64,000 nt of DNA from contig JAIVFJ010000003.1 of NCBI GenBank assembly GCA_025765615.1, positions 62,001-126,000 on the forward strand, written 5' to 3'. Positions within the stretch are counted from its first letter, which is position 1, and the number at the start of each line of letters is the position of its first letter. Under the pieces are notes generated by a model that saw only the letters and a list, made by a program, of their open reading frames with translations, was not told the DNA's origin and made no database searches. The translations under genes were made by a program, and so were the position numbers. This DNA is from Zopfochytrium polystomum. Its lineage: Eukaryota; Chytridiomycota; Chytridiomycetes; Chytridiales; Chytridiaceae. Below, in pieces: positions 21,158-32,216 of the stretch.

Positions 21158-21761
21158 TTATGGGGACCCGATGGGTGGGGGGCGACTGGAGGGTGGATGG
21201 TGAGAGTCGATCGAGCCATTTTTTGAAGAGGACCTTCTGTAGCTTTTTTTTTTTTTTTTTTTCTGTTGGCTTTTTCTTCAAACCTGTCCAGAGTTGAGGT
21301 ATTGCTTTCACAATTTCATTCAATAGATTCAATGTTTTGATCAGACCGATTGCTCAAACGGACCCGATCCTCCCTGAAACACCGCTTGTTTGTTTGATAT
21401 CGTAGAATTTGGCGCGTTTTAGCACAGATGAGGCGACTCCAGTCAGGCGCCGTTGCCAGCCTCCGCGATGCTCCACAAGAAAAAATGATGAGGCAAAACC
21501 TTTCGCAGAAGCTTGAAATCCATGACCAAAAAAAAAAAAAAAAAGTAAACTAGAAGCACTGAAGCTGTCTTGACAAGCAGCGTGTCGGAAGAAGCAGAAT
21601 GGGGAGGAAAATAAAGTATCAGAGCGTAATATACAAGTTTGGCCAGTCAGCTAACGAGGCAAGAAAAAGAGCGTTTCTCGTGCAACAAGTTAGAAGCATG
21701 CAGACAAAGCTCACAACAGCTCTGCTGTGCCGCCGTTTGCCCGAGACACACTTTGTTTCGT
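21158..21761. other. Intergenic region without a supported gene
   Basis: Poly-T at 21245-21262 and poly-A at 21528-21544. No coding frame is supported. Confidence 0.5.
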
Positions 21762-22328
21762 TTAACGAAGGTGCCGGACAACGCCTGCGGCGTGGTCCGA
21801 CGGCCCGCTACCGCTCACGAGTTTGTGAAGCCTCTCCCGCTGGGCGGCCGACTTTGCCGCGAGCGCGAGCCTGTCGGACGGTTGAGCGTCGGCGCGGCGG
21901 GTGTCAGGTTCGAACGGAGTGAGCTCGACGAGGGTTGCGTCGAACGAGCCGGTGTAAGTTGCCTTCACCTTGATTGCGTCGTGATCCTGGTACTTGAAGT
22001 CTTTGCTGTCGTCGGTGGTTGTTGTGGTGGAAGTGGAAGATGGGGACGATGCGCGATGGACCAGGGCGGAGATGAAGCGCTTGGCGCCGTCGTTCGTTGG
22101 GGCGGGATGATGGAGGGGTGCATTTGGTGGTGGTTGCGGGAGGCGGGTGGCGGTGGTGGTGGTGGTTGGTGGAGTGATGTTACGGGGCGAGGAAAGCGAG
22201 GAAAGCGAGGAGGATGAGGACGAGGAGGATGAGGAGGAGGAAGAGTGGCTTTTGCACCGGGCGGCGCGTGCGGACTTTTCTTTCTTGGTTGATCGGGCTG
22301 CTCTTTGTCTTGTTCCGAGCAGGAACAA
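21762..22328 (-). CDS. Degenerate SLAYGASDRHI-family member
   Basis: 188 residues if translated from the ATG at 22328. The family backbone survives: APTNDGAKRFISAL aligns with APTSDGVKRFMSAL, and AAQRERLHKLVSG near the end aligns with AAKRERFDRLMAS. The YGASDR peptides themselves are replaced (VHRASS; GPSDHA). An extra Ser-run leader (13 Ser) precedes the homologous part, so the true start may differ. The promoter still has ACCCCTAAG (about 22505-22512) and TGATTGGAC (about 22475-22482) on the minus strand. It is mirrored by the gene at 28212. It may be a pseudogene or a diverged paralogue. Confidence 0.55.
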   Translation of the reverse strand: MFLLGTRQRAARSTKKEKSARAARCKSHSSSSSSSSSSSSSLSSLSSPRNITPPTTTTTATRLPQPPPNAPLHHPAPTNDGAKRFISALVHRASSPSSTSTTTTTDDSKDFKYQDHDAIKVKATYTGSFDATLVELTPFEPDTRRADAQPSDRLALAAKSAAQRERLHKLVSGSGPSDHAAGVVRHLR

Positions 22329-23045
22329 CTCACTCCCACTCTTTCATTTTTATTTTTCTTTCCTTTTCTTGTTTGTTTTCTTTGTTTCTTTTATCTCTTA
22401 CGTAATGAATTTCTGATGATTTTTTTCTTCGTTTTTTGTTCCTTTTTTTTTTTTTTTCGTGGGGCTTTCCACCGTCCAATCAGGAGCCAGCCGTCTCTTC
22501 TCTTCTTAGGGGTTTTTGGTGCTTTAATCATTCCTTTCTGTCCTATTTCACAAGACAATTCGGCGCACTGTGCGCGCGCGCGAGTGCGTGCTTAACAACC
22601 TCGGTTTCGTCCCCGACGCCCGCAGCAAGACACGCAACTGCATTGGTTTACGCAACGAGAATGAACAATCGCGCTGTTCCTGAGAAACATTATTATCTCT
22701 AAAGAATGGATAGTAGACAAGCCAGCCGAAGTGTTCTGCCAAGGAACAGCGGCCGTAGTCCGCCCTCGTGAAACTCGCACGGAAGAGAGAAGAAAAAGAA
22801 AAAAGCGATTTTTCGGTTTGGAGAGGTTTCGTTTTGTTTTCATTGCGGTTTTACACATGTTGAGAAGCAGTGGCGGACGAGCCAACAGAAAGGAAGAGGA
22901 AAAAAAAAAAAAACAAACTTGGGTCCGCGGGCAAGTTCACGCGGGTACACCCGAAAGCATCCAACAAAAACTCAACGAAGGATCGGTGACACAGCCCTAG
23001 AAAGCAAACCCTGGGACAAGGGGTGGGGGGGTTCACCGAACTCCC
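22329..23045. other. Promoter of the degenerate member and spacer
   Basis: Holds the CCCTAA and CCAAT boxes described for the 21762-22328 gene, poly-T at 22446-22457 and an A-rich run at 22900-22913. No further gene is seen. Confidence 0.5.
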
Positions 23046-25285
23046 TTACACCCTCCTCAACAGCTTCGGCTCGACCCTCCGCCTCACCGCCCACACGAAC
23101 GCAAACGACACAAGCGTGACGGCGCCGGCGTAGACGATGGCCGCGTCGTAGCCCGCCGCCTCCTGGATGGCGCCGGCGAGCGGGGCGCCGGCGAGGTTGC
23201 CGACCGACGCGATGGTGAAGACGAGGCCGTAGATGCTGGGCAGCTGCGCGACGCCGTAGAGGCTGGCGACCGCGACGGGGTAGAGCGAGATGAAGCCGCC
23301 GGAGGTGACCTGGTTGTTTTTTTTTCAAAACGCGCCAGGGTTGCTGGTAAGGCAAATGGGGGACGGGTGGGAGAATGAAATCAGGAAGGGGGGATTCTTA
23401 CGCCGTTGACGACCGCGAACGCGGCGAGCGCCGGGACCGAGTCGGCGGTAGTCCACATGACGAGCATCGACACGGCGCTGAGCAGCATGCAAGCGCTCAG
23501 TGCGTTCAGACGTCCGACGGCGCGGTCCGCGCCGAGGCCGAGCAGGACGCGGCCGGCGCCGATGGCGCCGTCGAACGCGGCGATGAGGCGCGACCCCGTT
23601 GCGGCGGGGGCGCCGAGGCGGCGGACGGCGAAGGCGGAGAGGAAGTAGATTGGCACGAGGTTGCCAAAGGTCGCGAAGAAGGCGCCGGTGGCGAGAAGCT
23701 GGAAGCGGCGGTCGCGGAGGACAAGGCGCGTCAGCATCGCCGCGAGGGGTTCGGCGGGTGGTTGTGCGTGTGGTTGTGGGTGTGGTTTTGAGGTGGCGTG
23801 CGCGGGTGTGGGAGGGAAGCGGGCGGTGGGGGTATGCGGCGCCGGGGACTCGAAGCGGCTGCGGAGGGCGGGGAGGGCGGCGGCGATGCAGACGAGCATG
23901 GAGAGGGCGGTGACGCGGAGGCACCAGGCGAAGCCGATACGGGAGATCATTGCGTCGGTGGCGAGGGAGAGGGCGAGGCCGCCAAAGCCGCTGCCGGAGG
24001 AGGCGAGGCCAGTGGCGAGGCCGCGGCGGGTGGAGAAGAACTGGTTGGGGATTGTGACCGCGGGGAAGTAGGCGATGGACGCGCCGACGCCGTAGAGAAC
24101 GCCTATGGTTAAAGAGCAGTGCACAGGAATCTTGCAGTCAGTGATTTGTGAGTCTGAACAAGCATCGGGATACCTTGTGTGAGGTAAAGTTGCCACAATT
24201 TTGTACTAAATGAAGCTAACAACAAGCCCGACTGAAACCGAATGCAATGTCAGCAAGGTGCATATTTCAAAGTGCACGAACAGAAACCTCGCATTGCGAA
24301 AACTTACTGTCGCAATTAGCGCACCGATTAGCACCATTCTTTGAAAACCGAATCGCTCGGCGATTCGACCCGAAAACAGGCCAAGCATTGGTAAGAGAGC
24401 GGCGCCGAGCGTCCCGATAAACGAAACAGCGGATGACGAGGCGAGCTAAACGTAGCAAACAATTTGAACATTAGTCTGTCGCTAGTTCCGTTCGCTCGGA
24501 GGAAAACGGTTGCGCTCACGTTTTCGGACATGAAATAAGTCTGCGTGGAGGGGGGTTGGGCGAGACAGCTTCAGGGTTAGAATTGCTTCGGGAGAGAGAA
24601 AGTGTCACCACGACTCAGACCGCGTCCCTGAAATGATTTCCCTTCCTTCCCCTTCCCCCTACCCTCACTCATCATCCAGCCCACTTACATTGTAAACGCC
24701 AAACGAGTACAACACGCCAAACACCCAAAACTGCACGACAAACGACGCGAGCACCACGAGCCACGCGTGCGCACCGCCGTCTGGCATCCCGTCCTCCTCG
24801 GCGTCCTCGATCGGGCTGCCCGCCTCGGACTTGCGCTCGTCGGTCACATCGGAGATCGCTACCTTCAAATCGGCCGGTGTGGCGTCGCCGGAATCGGAGG
24901 GGACAGGGTCGGGGTCGGGGTGGGTTGCCGTGTGGAGGGAGGTGGGCGAGTCTGGGCGGTGTGGAGGGGCGGCGGGCTTGGCGTCTGGACTTGAGGCGAG
25001 GACGGGGCTGGCGGGGGTGGTGGCGGAGGAGTGCATGGAGGAGGCGACGGGGGTATGCCGTGCTGTGGAGGGCGCAGGGAGAGACTGGAGGGACGGGGAG
25101 GTCGCGGTTGCGGCGGCGGCGGCGGCAGCGAGCAAGCGGGCGCCCTCAGCGGGGTCCAAGGTCGTGTCGTTATCGTGTTCTGTGTGCACCATCGCCAGGA
25201 GGCCACTTGCTAGATTCGGGGCTCCAGTGAACGGCGGCGGCTGCTGCATTGACGAAGGCGCCGGCGCGGCGGTGGATGAAGGCAT
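23046..25285 (-). CDS. MCT-like major facilitator transporter
   Basis: Six exons on the minus strand (25285-24689, 24540-24520, 24445-24308, 24231-24174, 24102-23402, 23309-23046) give 592 residues. A disordered N-terminal region of about 170 residues precedes PDGGAHAWLVVLASFVVQF, the helix-1 signature of the monocarboxylate transporter branch of the MFS (PDGG...WVV). The order then is SFGVYN, TYFM, GLFSGRIAERFG loop, LYLTQGVLYGVG, FFSTRRGLATGLASSGSG, a cytosolic loop rich in His/Pro, then six more helices with a GRVLLGLGADRAVG loop, ending in a basic tail. Fungal members carry carboxylates, riboflavin or unknown solutes; the substrate here is not predictable. Exon 2 is only 21 bases. TTTAAAAG lies just upstream. 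Confidence 0.85.
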
Positions 25286-26049
25286 TTGAACGGTGTGAGC
25301 TTGGCGCGGGGCCACTTTTAAAGCAACGGAGAGAAAGGAGAAGGAGTCGACGAGGCCGATGAAGATGAGGAGGCGGGAGAGGGGAGAATGACTTGCAAGG
25401 GTCTTTCTCTTTTTTTTTCTTTTTTTTTTCTTGTTACTTTTTTGCTGAGATCGGAAAAACAGCGCAAAAAACTTGATGACAATTGGAAGAATAGGTGAAT
25501 TGTCAGATCTGTTTGGTGCGGGAGTGCGGAATGCAGCGCTGGACTGTCGACGTCGGGAGCCGAGAAAGAACCGAGAGACAGAGACAGAGACAGAGACAGA
25601 GAGAGAGAGAGAGAGAGCAGTGGACGCGGCGGAAGGGCCAGCTGAGGGCGGCCGGAAGGCAACAAAGACTCTGAATCACAGTCTGGCCCCTTTCCACTGA
25701 TTCACTCCTGCCCACATGAGACTTCTAGCTCTGCGTTCGTACCCTCCGACGGCGCACCGGCAAGGTTGAAGATCCGTTGCAGGGTTACTCTTGTGTGGGC
25801 TCGAGAGCCTGCTGGGAGCACTCCTTTTTCGGCAAAACTGTCAAGGGAACGGAAGACAAACGTCTGCTTCGGCAGAACTCGCGACAATTTGGTGGAGACG
25901 CATGGACAGGGCCACTCCTTGTTCCTGGAATGAGGGAAGATGCATTTGGCTGTAGCCCATGCCAAAAGAAGGTATTGCACTACCCATGCATCCATAACGG
26001 AAGAAAGAGGATGCTTTGCCTTTGCAACCGCGCACTGGGCATGGCCATT
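25286..26049. other. Spacer near the axis of the inverted duplication
   Basis: A GA-rich tract (25580-25618), poly-T runs (25410-25431) and no supported gene. Confidence 0.5.
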
Positions 26050-26312
26050 CACGGGCTGGACGGGTGATGGCGAGATAAAGACTGGACCAACGAACCACCG
26101 GACTCCGGCCTCTCCGGGAAGATGACGACTGGGATAGACCTTTCGCTGGGCACAAGGCCTGGCACGACCTTTTCGACACGGCTGCTTGGGTAGTCACTGG
26201 CTCCACGATGCGCATGCCTCCTGCTCCACCTCCGTGGTGGATTTTCGACGATATCTATCTCCAAGACGGAGCCCGCGAGACAATGGGTCTGACAATTCCT
26301 GAGGGTGGACAA
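26050..26312 (-). repeat. Dispersed repeat R2, copy 2
   Basis: The minus strand matches 12785-13035. It directly precedes an R1 copy. Confidence 0.75.
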
Positions 26313-26331
26313 TCCGAAGTATCTGCGTTCC

Positions 26332-27293
26332 TCTCACTTTCTCTCTCTCGGAGACTGTTCCCTTTCGGGGCTTTCCTCCATCGCTTCTTTGACCGACGCA
26401 GCCCATCTCATATATAACAAATTGAAAATATATACAATACAAGTCACGTTTATCAGTCTGGCCCACCCTTATGAGCAAACTCCATCACTGGTGAGGTTTC
26501 AAGTGTGCGACTACTTCCGGCAACAGAAAAATGAACGGCACAGAAACAAACGGTCTGTGCCGTTCTGCTTGCGTTCCCCCACCATTTTCGACAGGCGCAG
26601 ATTTTTTCTGAAATGGGGCAGAGCGCATATCGTGGGTTTAAGAGGCTTTGTGCGTGAACCACTGAAATGTCGTCGGCGACATGCGGCCGATTTTCACGCT
26701 TGTTGCGGTTTGTGGAGAGCCAAACAGAAAAAGGAGATATAACGATGGCAAAAGAAGGAAGTTGCTGGTCCCTCAATCCGGGTGGAGGAACATCTGGCGC
26801 CCAACTCGGACCGGCGCGTCCCCAGACCGCCCCGTGCTGTGCCTTTTCCCTGCTCTGTTGTCCAGCCTCGGGCGGTTCGGCAGCTATTCAAGACCCGTCT
26901 CAGTGCTGCGCCTTACGACGCAGGAGGCTGGTCCACACGGGACTTCTGTTTGCGGAAGGGGGCGATCCTCAACATTGGGAAGCGGACCCAGAGCCTGTGA
27001 ACCCACAATGCACGGGAAGAGATCCGACAGCAACGGCGAGCTCCCCCGGAAGGGATTACAGTGTTGCCACTGCTCGTTGGAACGTGATGGTGTCTTCACG
27101 TTTTTAACACAAACGGGGGCCCCATCGCAACGGCGTCGCGGGTTCGCATTGAAATTCGCTTCCCCGCTGCTGTACAAAGAGCAACCCACTTTCCGCTCCT
27201 CAAAGCATGCAATTACTGGGATTTTCAACCTGTTTATTTCGTAGAGGAACTTGCCACGGCGATTACCCTCTTTGCTTGCCTAATTTTTCGGTT
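26332..27293 (+). repeat. Dispersed repeat R1, copy 2
   Basis: Nearly identical to 37247-38225 over its first 750 bases. The first 90 bases are the 3' flank of a SLAYGASDRHI gene, including GACGCAGCCCATCTCATATA at 26395-26414, although no such gene precedes it here. A CATCTGGCGCCCAACTCGG motif is at 26790-26808. Confidence 0.8.
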
Positions 27294-28036
27294 TCTTTTG
27301 TCGAGAACCGACAGGTAAGACGGGATCAACATGACTCAGGCTTGGCCAGATGGGACTGAGAGACCGTCGTGCGGTGTTTAAATTCGATCAATCTGTTTGC
27401 TGTAGATTCCGTCAAAATCGCCCCCCATGCCTATCTTTTCACAATGCACCCATCGAGTGGGCGGCTGTTTGGCATGGCGTCATGGCACACTCAATGAAGA
27501 ATTTCTCTTTACTTCCCGGACTCCGTTTGGCGCTACTGTTTCAGACTCACACAATCACGCAACTCCCCAAACGGCCGTCACTCGACACATCACCTGGCTC
27601 CAGATAACATTACCTGTTCGGCGTCGAGTCTCACAGGGTAAAATTGGGCTTCGTTTCCAATTCCGCTGTATACCCGCACACCTTCCTGGAGTAAGCAAAG
27701 GCCGCCAACTAATGTGCTACTTCAAAGAAAACACAATGCGAATGCAACTTCCACCGACCCCCTGCAAACAGATCTTCTCCAGAATCATCGACGGAGGCCT
27801 TGTTGAAAGAGGACGGCCGTGAATGAAGGAAAGATGGAATGTTCGAGTACCTCACAAAACTCGGAGGAAACCGCTCGTTTGTTCGTGGGGCACTGCTACA
27901 CTCTCACTCTCTTCTATTGCTCCGAATAAGGCACCGCCAAGCCACAGCACTCGCCCAGTCAGGAAAGAACAAAATCGATCGAAAGAAAGAAAAAGGAGGA
28001 AAAGAAAAAAAAAAGAAAAAGAAAGTGCCACAAAGC
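27294..28036. other. Intergenic region without a supported gene
   Basis: Open frames are short and unsupported. It ends in an A/G-rich run just before the promoter of the 28212 gene. Confidence 0.5.
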
Positions 28037-28065
28037 CCTAACCTTAATCGCTGGACAGTATAAAA
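28037..28065 (+). promoter_or_regulatory. Core promoter of the 28.2-kb family member
   Basis: AAAGCCCTAACC ends at 28043 and TATAAAA is at 28059-28065. A CGCTGGAC replaces the usual ATTGG box. Confidence 0.6.
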
Positions 28066-28211
28066 ACGCGCCCCGCGGCAGCACTCCTACACGACCCATC
28101 CCAACGAAGAAAAAGTCTCATACTCTCTACCCGGCGCTTTCACCGATCACACAGTCTTTCTCCAAGGAAACCAAATCACAAAGAAACCACCAAAAAAAAA
28201 AAAAAAAAAAA

Positions 28212-28625
28212 ATGCACCCACTCGCGCAACCCACCCTGGCAGTCCCCATCGCTCCAACCAAGGACGGCGCCCACCGCTTCCTGGCGTCCCTCCCGCTCGA
28301 AGCCTCAGACCGCGCCGTCAAGCCCGCCACGCCCACGCATCAAACCGCCGCCGCCGCCGGCCTCTCAAGCGACTCACTCCACGTTCCCGCGTCCGCCAGC
28401 TCCTCGGCTTCCGTGAGGTCTGGGACATCCCGGTCATCCAAGTCGTTGCACGCGACAGAGAGGCTGGAAGGCTCCTCGGCCGCCAGCCATGTCGACGCCG
28501 ACGGCGTCGCGGAGAGCTCGCGCGCCGGGTCGCCGGCCACCGACGGCCGAGCCGCTCGGTTCGAGCGGCTCATGGACAGCCTGGCGTACGGCGCGTCGGA
28601 CCGTCATATCCACCCGCTGCGCTGA
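28212..28625 (+). CDS. SLAYGASDRHI-repeat protein, member 5 (one intact repeat)
   Basis: 137 residues, one exon, starting MHPLAQPTLAVPIAPTKDG, which aligns with the MHPNAT...APTSDG start of other members. The N-terminal repeat is altered (HRFLASLPLEASDRAVK, with Tyr-Gly lost), while the C-terminal one is intact (FERLMDSLAYGASDRHI then HPLR). The middle is Ser/Ala-rich and the Lys-rich linker repeat is missing. It is the mirror partner of the degenerate gene at 21762-22328. Function is unknown. Confidence 0.8.
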   Translation: MHPLAQPTLAVPIAPTKDGAHRFLASLPLEASDRAVKPATPTHQTAAAAGLSSDSLHVPASASSSASVRSGTSRSSKSLHATERLEGSSAASHVDADGVAESSRAGSPATDGRAARFERLMDSLAYGASDRHIHPLR

Positions 28626-29183
28626 GTCGGATGTGTTGGTTTTCTTTACCGGGTTGTTCTTGCTTTTTGCAGGTCTCTTTGCACTTTTTTGGCTGCTGTT
28701 CGTCTATTTTAAGGGTCCTTCGTTTTTCCTGTTTCCGGGATCGCTTTGGCTGGTGCTCAAGCTCCCAGGTCGAGCTTGGTTTTTTCTTTCTTTTATTGAT
28801 GCTCAGCCCTCTACACTCCCATATCCGTTCACGCATCCTGAAATACAACTGTTTTAAACCCCGGGTGAAGTCGGTACAGCTTGTGACATGTTTGGCGGGT
28901 GCAAATTTTAGGTGCAACACAGGCATCAGTCACGGTTTGAAGGACAGTTAAAGTTCGACGGCTGTCTGGTCGGTTAAATATGGTGTTGAGGTGGTGGTTT
29001 GAGGGGAAATAGTGGAGTTCAAGCACACTGGTCCAAAAGCAAGTATTACTCAGGAGAGAGAGGTGCGCCAAAATGAGAACATAGAAGGCGGAAGGGTAAA
29101 AGGGACGATAGAAAGGAGTCGAATATAAGGCCGGAAAATCAGAGAGACTAAACGAAACGAAGGACGGCCGTCTCTACTTTCCT
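28626..29183. other. Convergent 3' flanks
   Basis: No gene is supported. It contains the 3' ends of the 28212 gene and of the minus-strand EXORDIUM-like gene. Confidence 0.5.
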
Positions 29184-30230
29184 TCACTTGAGGACGCACG
29201 CGGAATTCTTGTTGGACCACTCCTTCTGAACGATATACGTTACGCCGTTGCCGCCAGTAACGGTTCCCAGTTGCCCGTCGCAAATGGAACCGATTTCACC
29301 CCTATTCCTGTTGTACCACGCCATCGGGAACCCAAGGTCCCTGGAAAAGCTCAGGCCAAAGACCGGGTCGGTGGTCGCGCTGACCAACTGCTGCGACGCG
29401 ATCGCGCACGTGCTTCCAAACTGCGATGGCGCCTTTCCGCACAAGCCGTCGCACGCGCCGCCCTGGTCCGGGACGACGCCGTAAAACAGGTACTTTATGG
29501 GGGAAATGTCCGAAATGTCGATCGCTCCGTGGTACGCGCAGATCAAGCTGCATGTCTTCATCCCGTCGCGGGTGACCGAAATCCCGGGGGCGAGGTGGAT
29601 CGGAAAGTACGAGTTGGCGGTGGGCTTGAGGGTACCGGCCGCGACGAGGCGGCGTAAGTAGTTTTGGATGTCTGTCTCGTCTGTCAGGCTGGTCGAGGAA
29701 GGCTGCCCGGTGAGCGTGATGGAGCCTTTGTACGAGCCGCGGCCGATCCCGGAGTATTGACTGAGCATATCGAAGTGGATGGAGTTGGTGACACCCTCGT
29801 AGAAGCCGGCGAGGTCTGTCCCATAGGCAACGGTGCCCCAGAGGAGCTGGGTGTGTGTTGGCGATGACAAAATGGGAGAGGAATGCGTTAGGAAGGGGTG
29901 TAGCATGCGAGGTTGTCGGTGGGTTCAATTCGACGGCCCGATCAGGTGGTGGAATGGGGGAAGGAGTTGAGATTTCGTGACAGTCGGTACCATGGTAACC
30001 TCGACGTTCTTAAGAACTGGTCCACCAAAGTTAATGAGATCATTCGCGGAGGCGCGGGCAAAGAGCTTGGAGCCGTCGTCGTGAAGGACGTGGGCATCTG
30101 GGGCGAGCTGGACGCCGTCGATGTAGCGCACGCTGGGCATCTTCTTGTCGACGACGATGGGGCTCGGGGCGGCCGAGACGAAGCTGGCGGCGATCGCGGC
30201 GAGGGGGGCGATGATTCCCGAGAATCGCAT
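29184..30230 (-). CDS. EXORDIUM/PHI-1-like protein, copy 3, with altered key motif
   Basis: Exons 30230-29991 and 29846-29184 encode 300 residues. The 144-bp phase-0 intron sits at the conserved site before LLWG. Signal peptide MRFSGIIAPLAAIAASFVSA, then VDKKMPSVRYIDG, then the mature domain with SLICAYHGAIDIS. The usual SHELVEATTDP is replaced by SQQLVSATTDP and GEIGDIC by GEIGSIC, so the His and acidic residues conserved in the other copies are gone. The frame is intact, so it may be a non-catalytic binding variant or an early pseudogene. No clear TATA box is visible. It is divergently oriented from the copy at 32217. Confidence 0.8.
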
Positions 30231-30549
30231 AGTGCTTGGGATGGAGGTCGGTTACTTGGGTAGATGTAGAATGAGGCTTCTCCCACTGAAGTGGATGAGC
30301 GAGGGGATAGAGCGAGAGGGGAGGGATGGGAGTTTTGTGGCAGCTCGTCGATTTGCGGAGAGACAGAGCTCGAGACGAAGTATGGCTTTGGTTGGAGCTA
30401 AAAATTTTCTTTCTTTCCAATTTTGGGGAGTGTTGCACGAACATTTATCCTTTTCGGGTAGGCGGAATGCAGCAAAACTTTTGGTTTTGAGACAGCAAGA
30501 AAATCAATTGAGGGGGCACCACACAACGTCACGCCAGCGATCAATGAGA
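30231..30549. other. Upstream region of EXORDIUM-like copy 3
   Basis: No TATA box or gene recognised. Confidence 0.4.
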
Positions 30550-30730
30550 TGTTCTTTGCTTGACACACATGCCCGTGACTTCGACGTTGGTGCCGGCCAC
30601 CTGGTCCGAGCCGAGGACCTACGTGTCCTCGACGAGGTAACGGCAGCAGGTCGCCCAGCGACGTGATCCCGTCGATCCGGTGGTCGTCGAGGTCGCAAAT
30701 GTACGGGGGGATGAGGGTGCCGTTCGTCAT
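30550..30730 (-). pseudogene. Short coding-like fragment with frameshift
   Basis: On the minus strand an ATG at 30730 opens a frame containing ICDLDDHRIDGITSLGDLL. About 30 codons later the sensible reading moves to another frame with GSDQVAGTNVEVTGMC. Neither half matches a family I know. It looks like a gene remnant, but chance cannot be excluded. Confidence 0.25.
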
Positions 30731-32100
30731 GCCGCGGGCGTGGCGGTGTGGAAGCTTCGGCTGCTTCCCTTGTTCACCCTTCAGTGGTTATTTCCCTCTT
30801 TTAGGGTCCTGTTGAAGGGTCTTGTGTCCCGTTTGCTGTCAATATTCTTTCTCTCTTTTCTGTCTTTGTTTGCATTGAGTGGCCCCGTGAACAAGGTTGT
30901 TGTTTGTGCTGCCCGTGCTGGCCCGCTTCCGTCTTCCGCTGTTCGTGCCACCGCTGCTTCGTCCTCCGTCGTCGTCATCACTGCCTCAACTCGCGTACGT
31001 TAGACCTGGGGTCGCACGCCCATCGTCTACCAGGTGTAGGCAGTCCCACCGAGACTTCCACAGCAGGCGGCGACGGCGAGGGCGAGCAGGAGGGGTGTGG
31101 AAAGTGTGTTGAATGTGTTTGGCAATAGACCAGAAGACCCGCGCCGGTGGACTACAAATCAGAGAGCTGTTTACAAGGGGTTTTGGCTGAGTTAAAACGC
31201 GTCGTTGCACTTCAGAACTGTAGCAAAGCGTTTGCCCCTTCTCATTAGTGTGGAACAGTGAAACCATTAAAAAGGACCAAGGGCGTGTGTCGTATCAAAA
31301 GAAACCCGGATGAGGAGATTTCCAGCAAACGTCCAGCTCGGACCTCACACACTCGCGGCTCTACAAGAGTCCAAGCCTAAAAATCGGTTGCGTGATAGAC
31401 GACAAGTGCAACTCGCCTTAGTATGACGCGTGGGCTGGGGAAGCGATAATTCATGATTGAAGACCGTCGATGGAAGACAGCCAAGTTTTTTCACTTACGT
31501 TGATGGAAGAAATGTGACTTTGAACAAAGCCAGCAATTGAATGTTTTCCGGAGGGAGCGGATGCGGGGATATTGGCGCACAGTGGAAAGGTATCACAAAT
31601 ATGTTCCAGTCAGCATAGAAAAATGTAAGTTGGGCAGCCGAATCGATGCGGGCATATGCATTGAGCCGTTGCGGTGAACGGGGCAAAGGATATCCCAAAA
31701 CGAAAAGGCCGCCAAGGCGCGGGAGAAAGGCGGCTTTCACGAGGATCACTTGCAGACAACGACTTTTTTTCCTTTTCGGGCAAGAGAAACACGATTGATT
31801 GCCCACACGCCTTCCTTGCCAAGGAAGGAACGCGCGGCGGCTTGCGTGTTGTCGGTTTGCCACGCGCCGTGACAGTCAATAAATTTCACGGTCAGTCATG
31901 GATTCCAAACAGCGTCGCGCGCCTTGCCCTTTTTTGGAGTTGTTTGTCTCGGCTTGGCACTTGCGATATTTGGGCTTGCACGTGTCTGCATTTCTCCTTT
32001 TCAGGCAATTCGTTTGCCAAGCATGACTGAAGTCGGATGACCGCCTCGCTCCCCCCTTCCGCTTCCTGGTCGTCACTCCCGCTCCCTCCTCCTGTGGACA
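30731..32100. other. Intergenic region without a supported gene
   Basis: Contains TTGCACGTGTCTGC at about 31977 and a CCTTTTCAGGCAATTCGTTT element near 31998-32017, both shared with promoters of other EXORDIUM-like genes. No coding frame is supported. Confidence 0.5.
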
Positions 32101-32101
32101 C

Positions 32102-32108
32102 TATAAAT
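32102..32108 (+). promoter_or_regulatory. TATA box of EXORDIUM-like copy 4
   Basis: TATAAAT in the context CACTATAAATAC, 115 bases before the ATG, as in copy 1. Confidence 0.65.
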
Positions 32109-32216
32109 ACTCGCGCCCTCTTCGCTCTCCTTCCCTCCATCCAGTACCCCCGATCGGAATACCTCATAGTCCCGTTTCAGTACCTCATTGATCCAACACT
32201 CGAAAAGGCTAGAATA

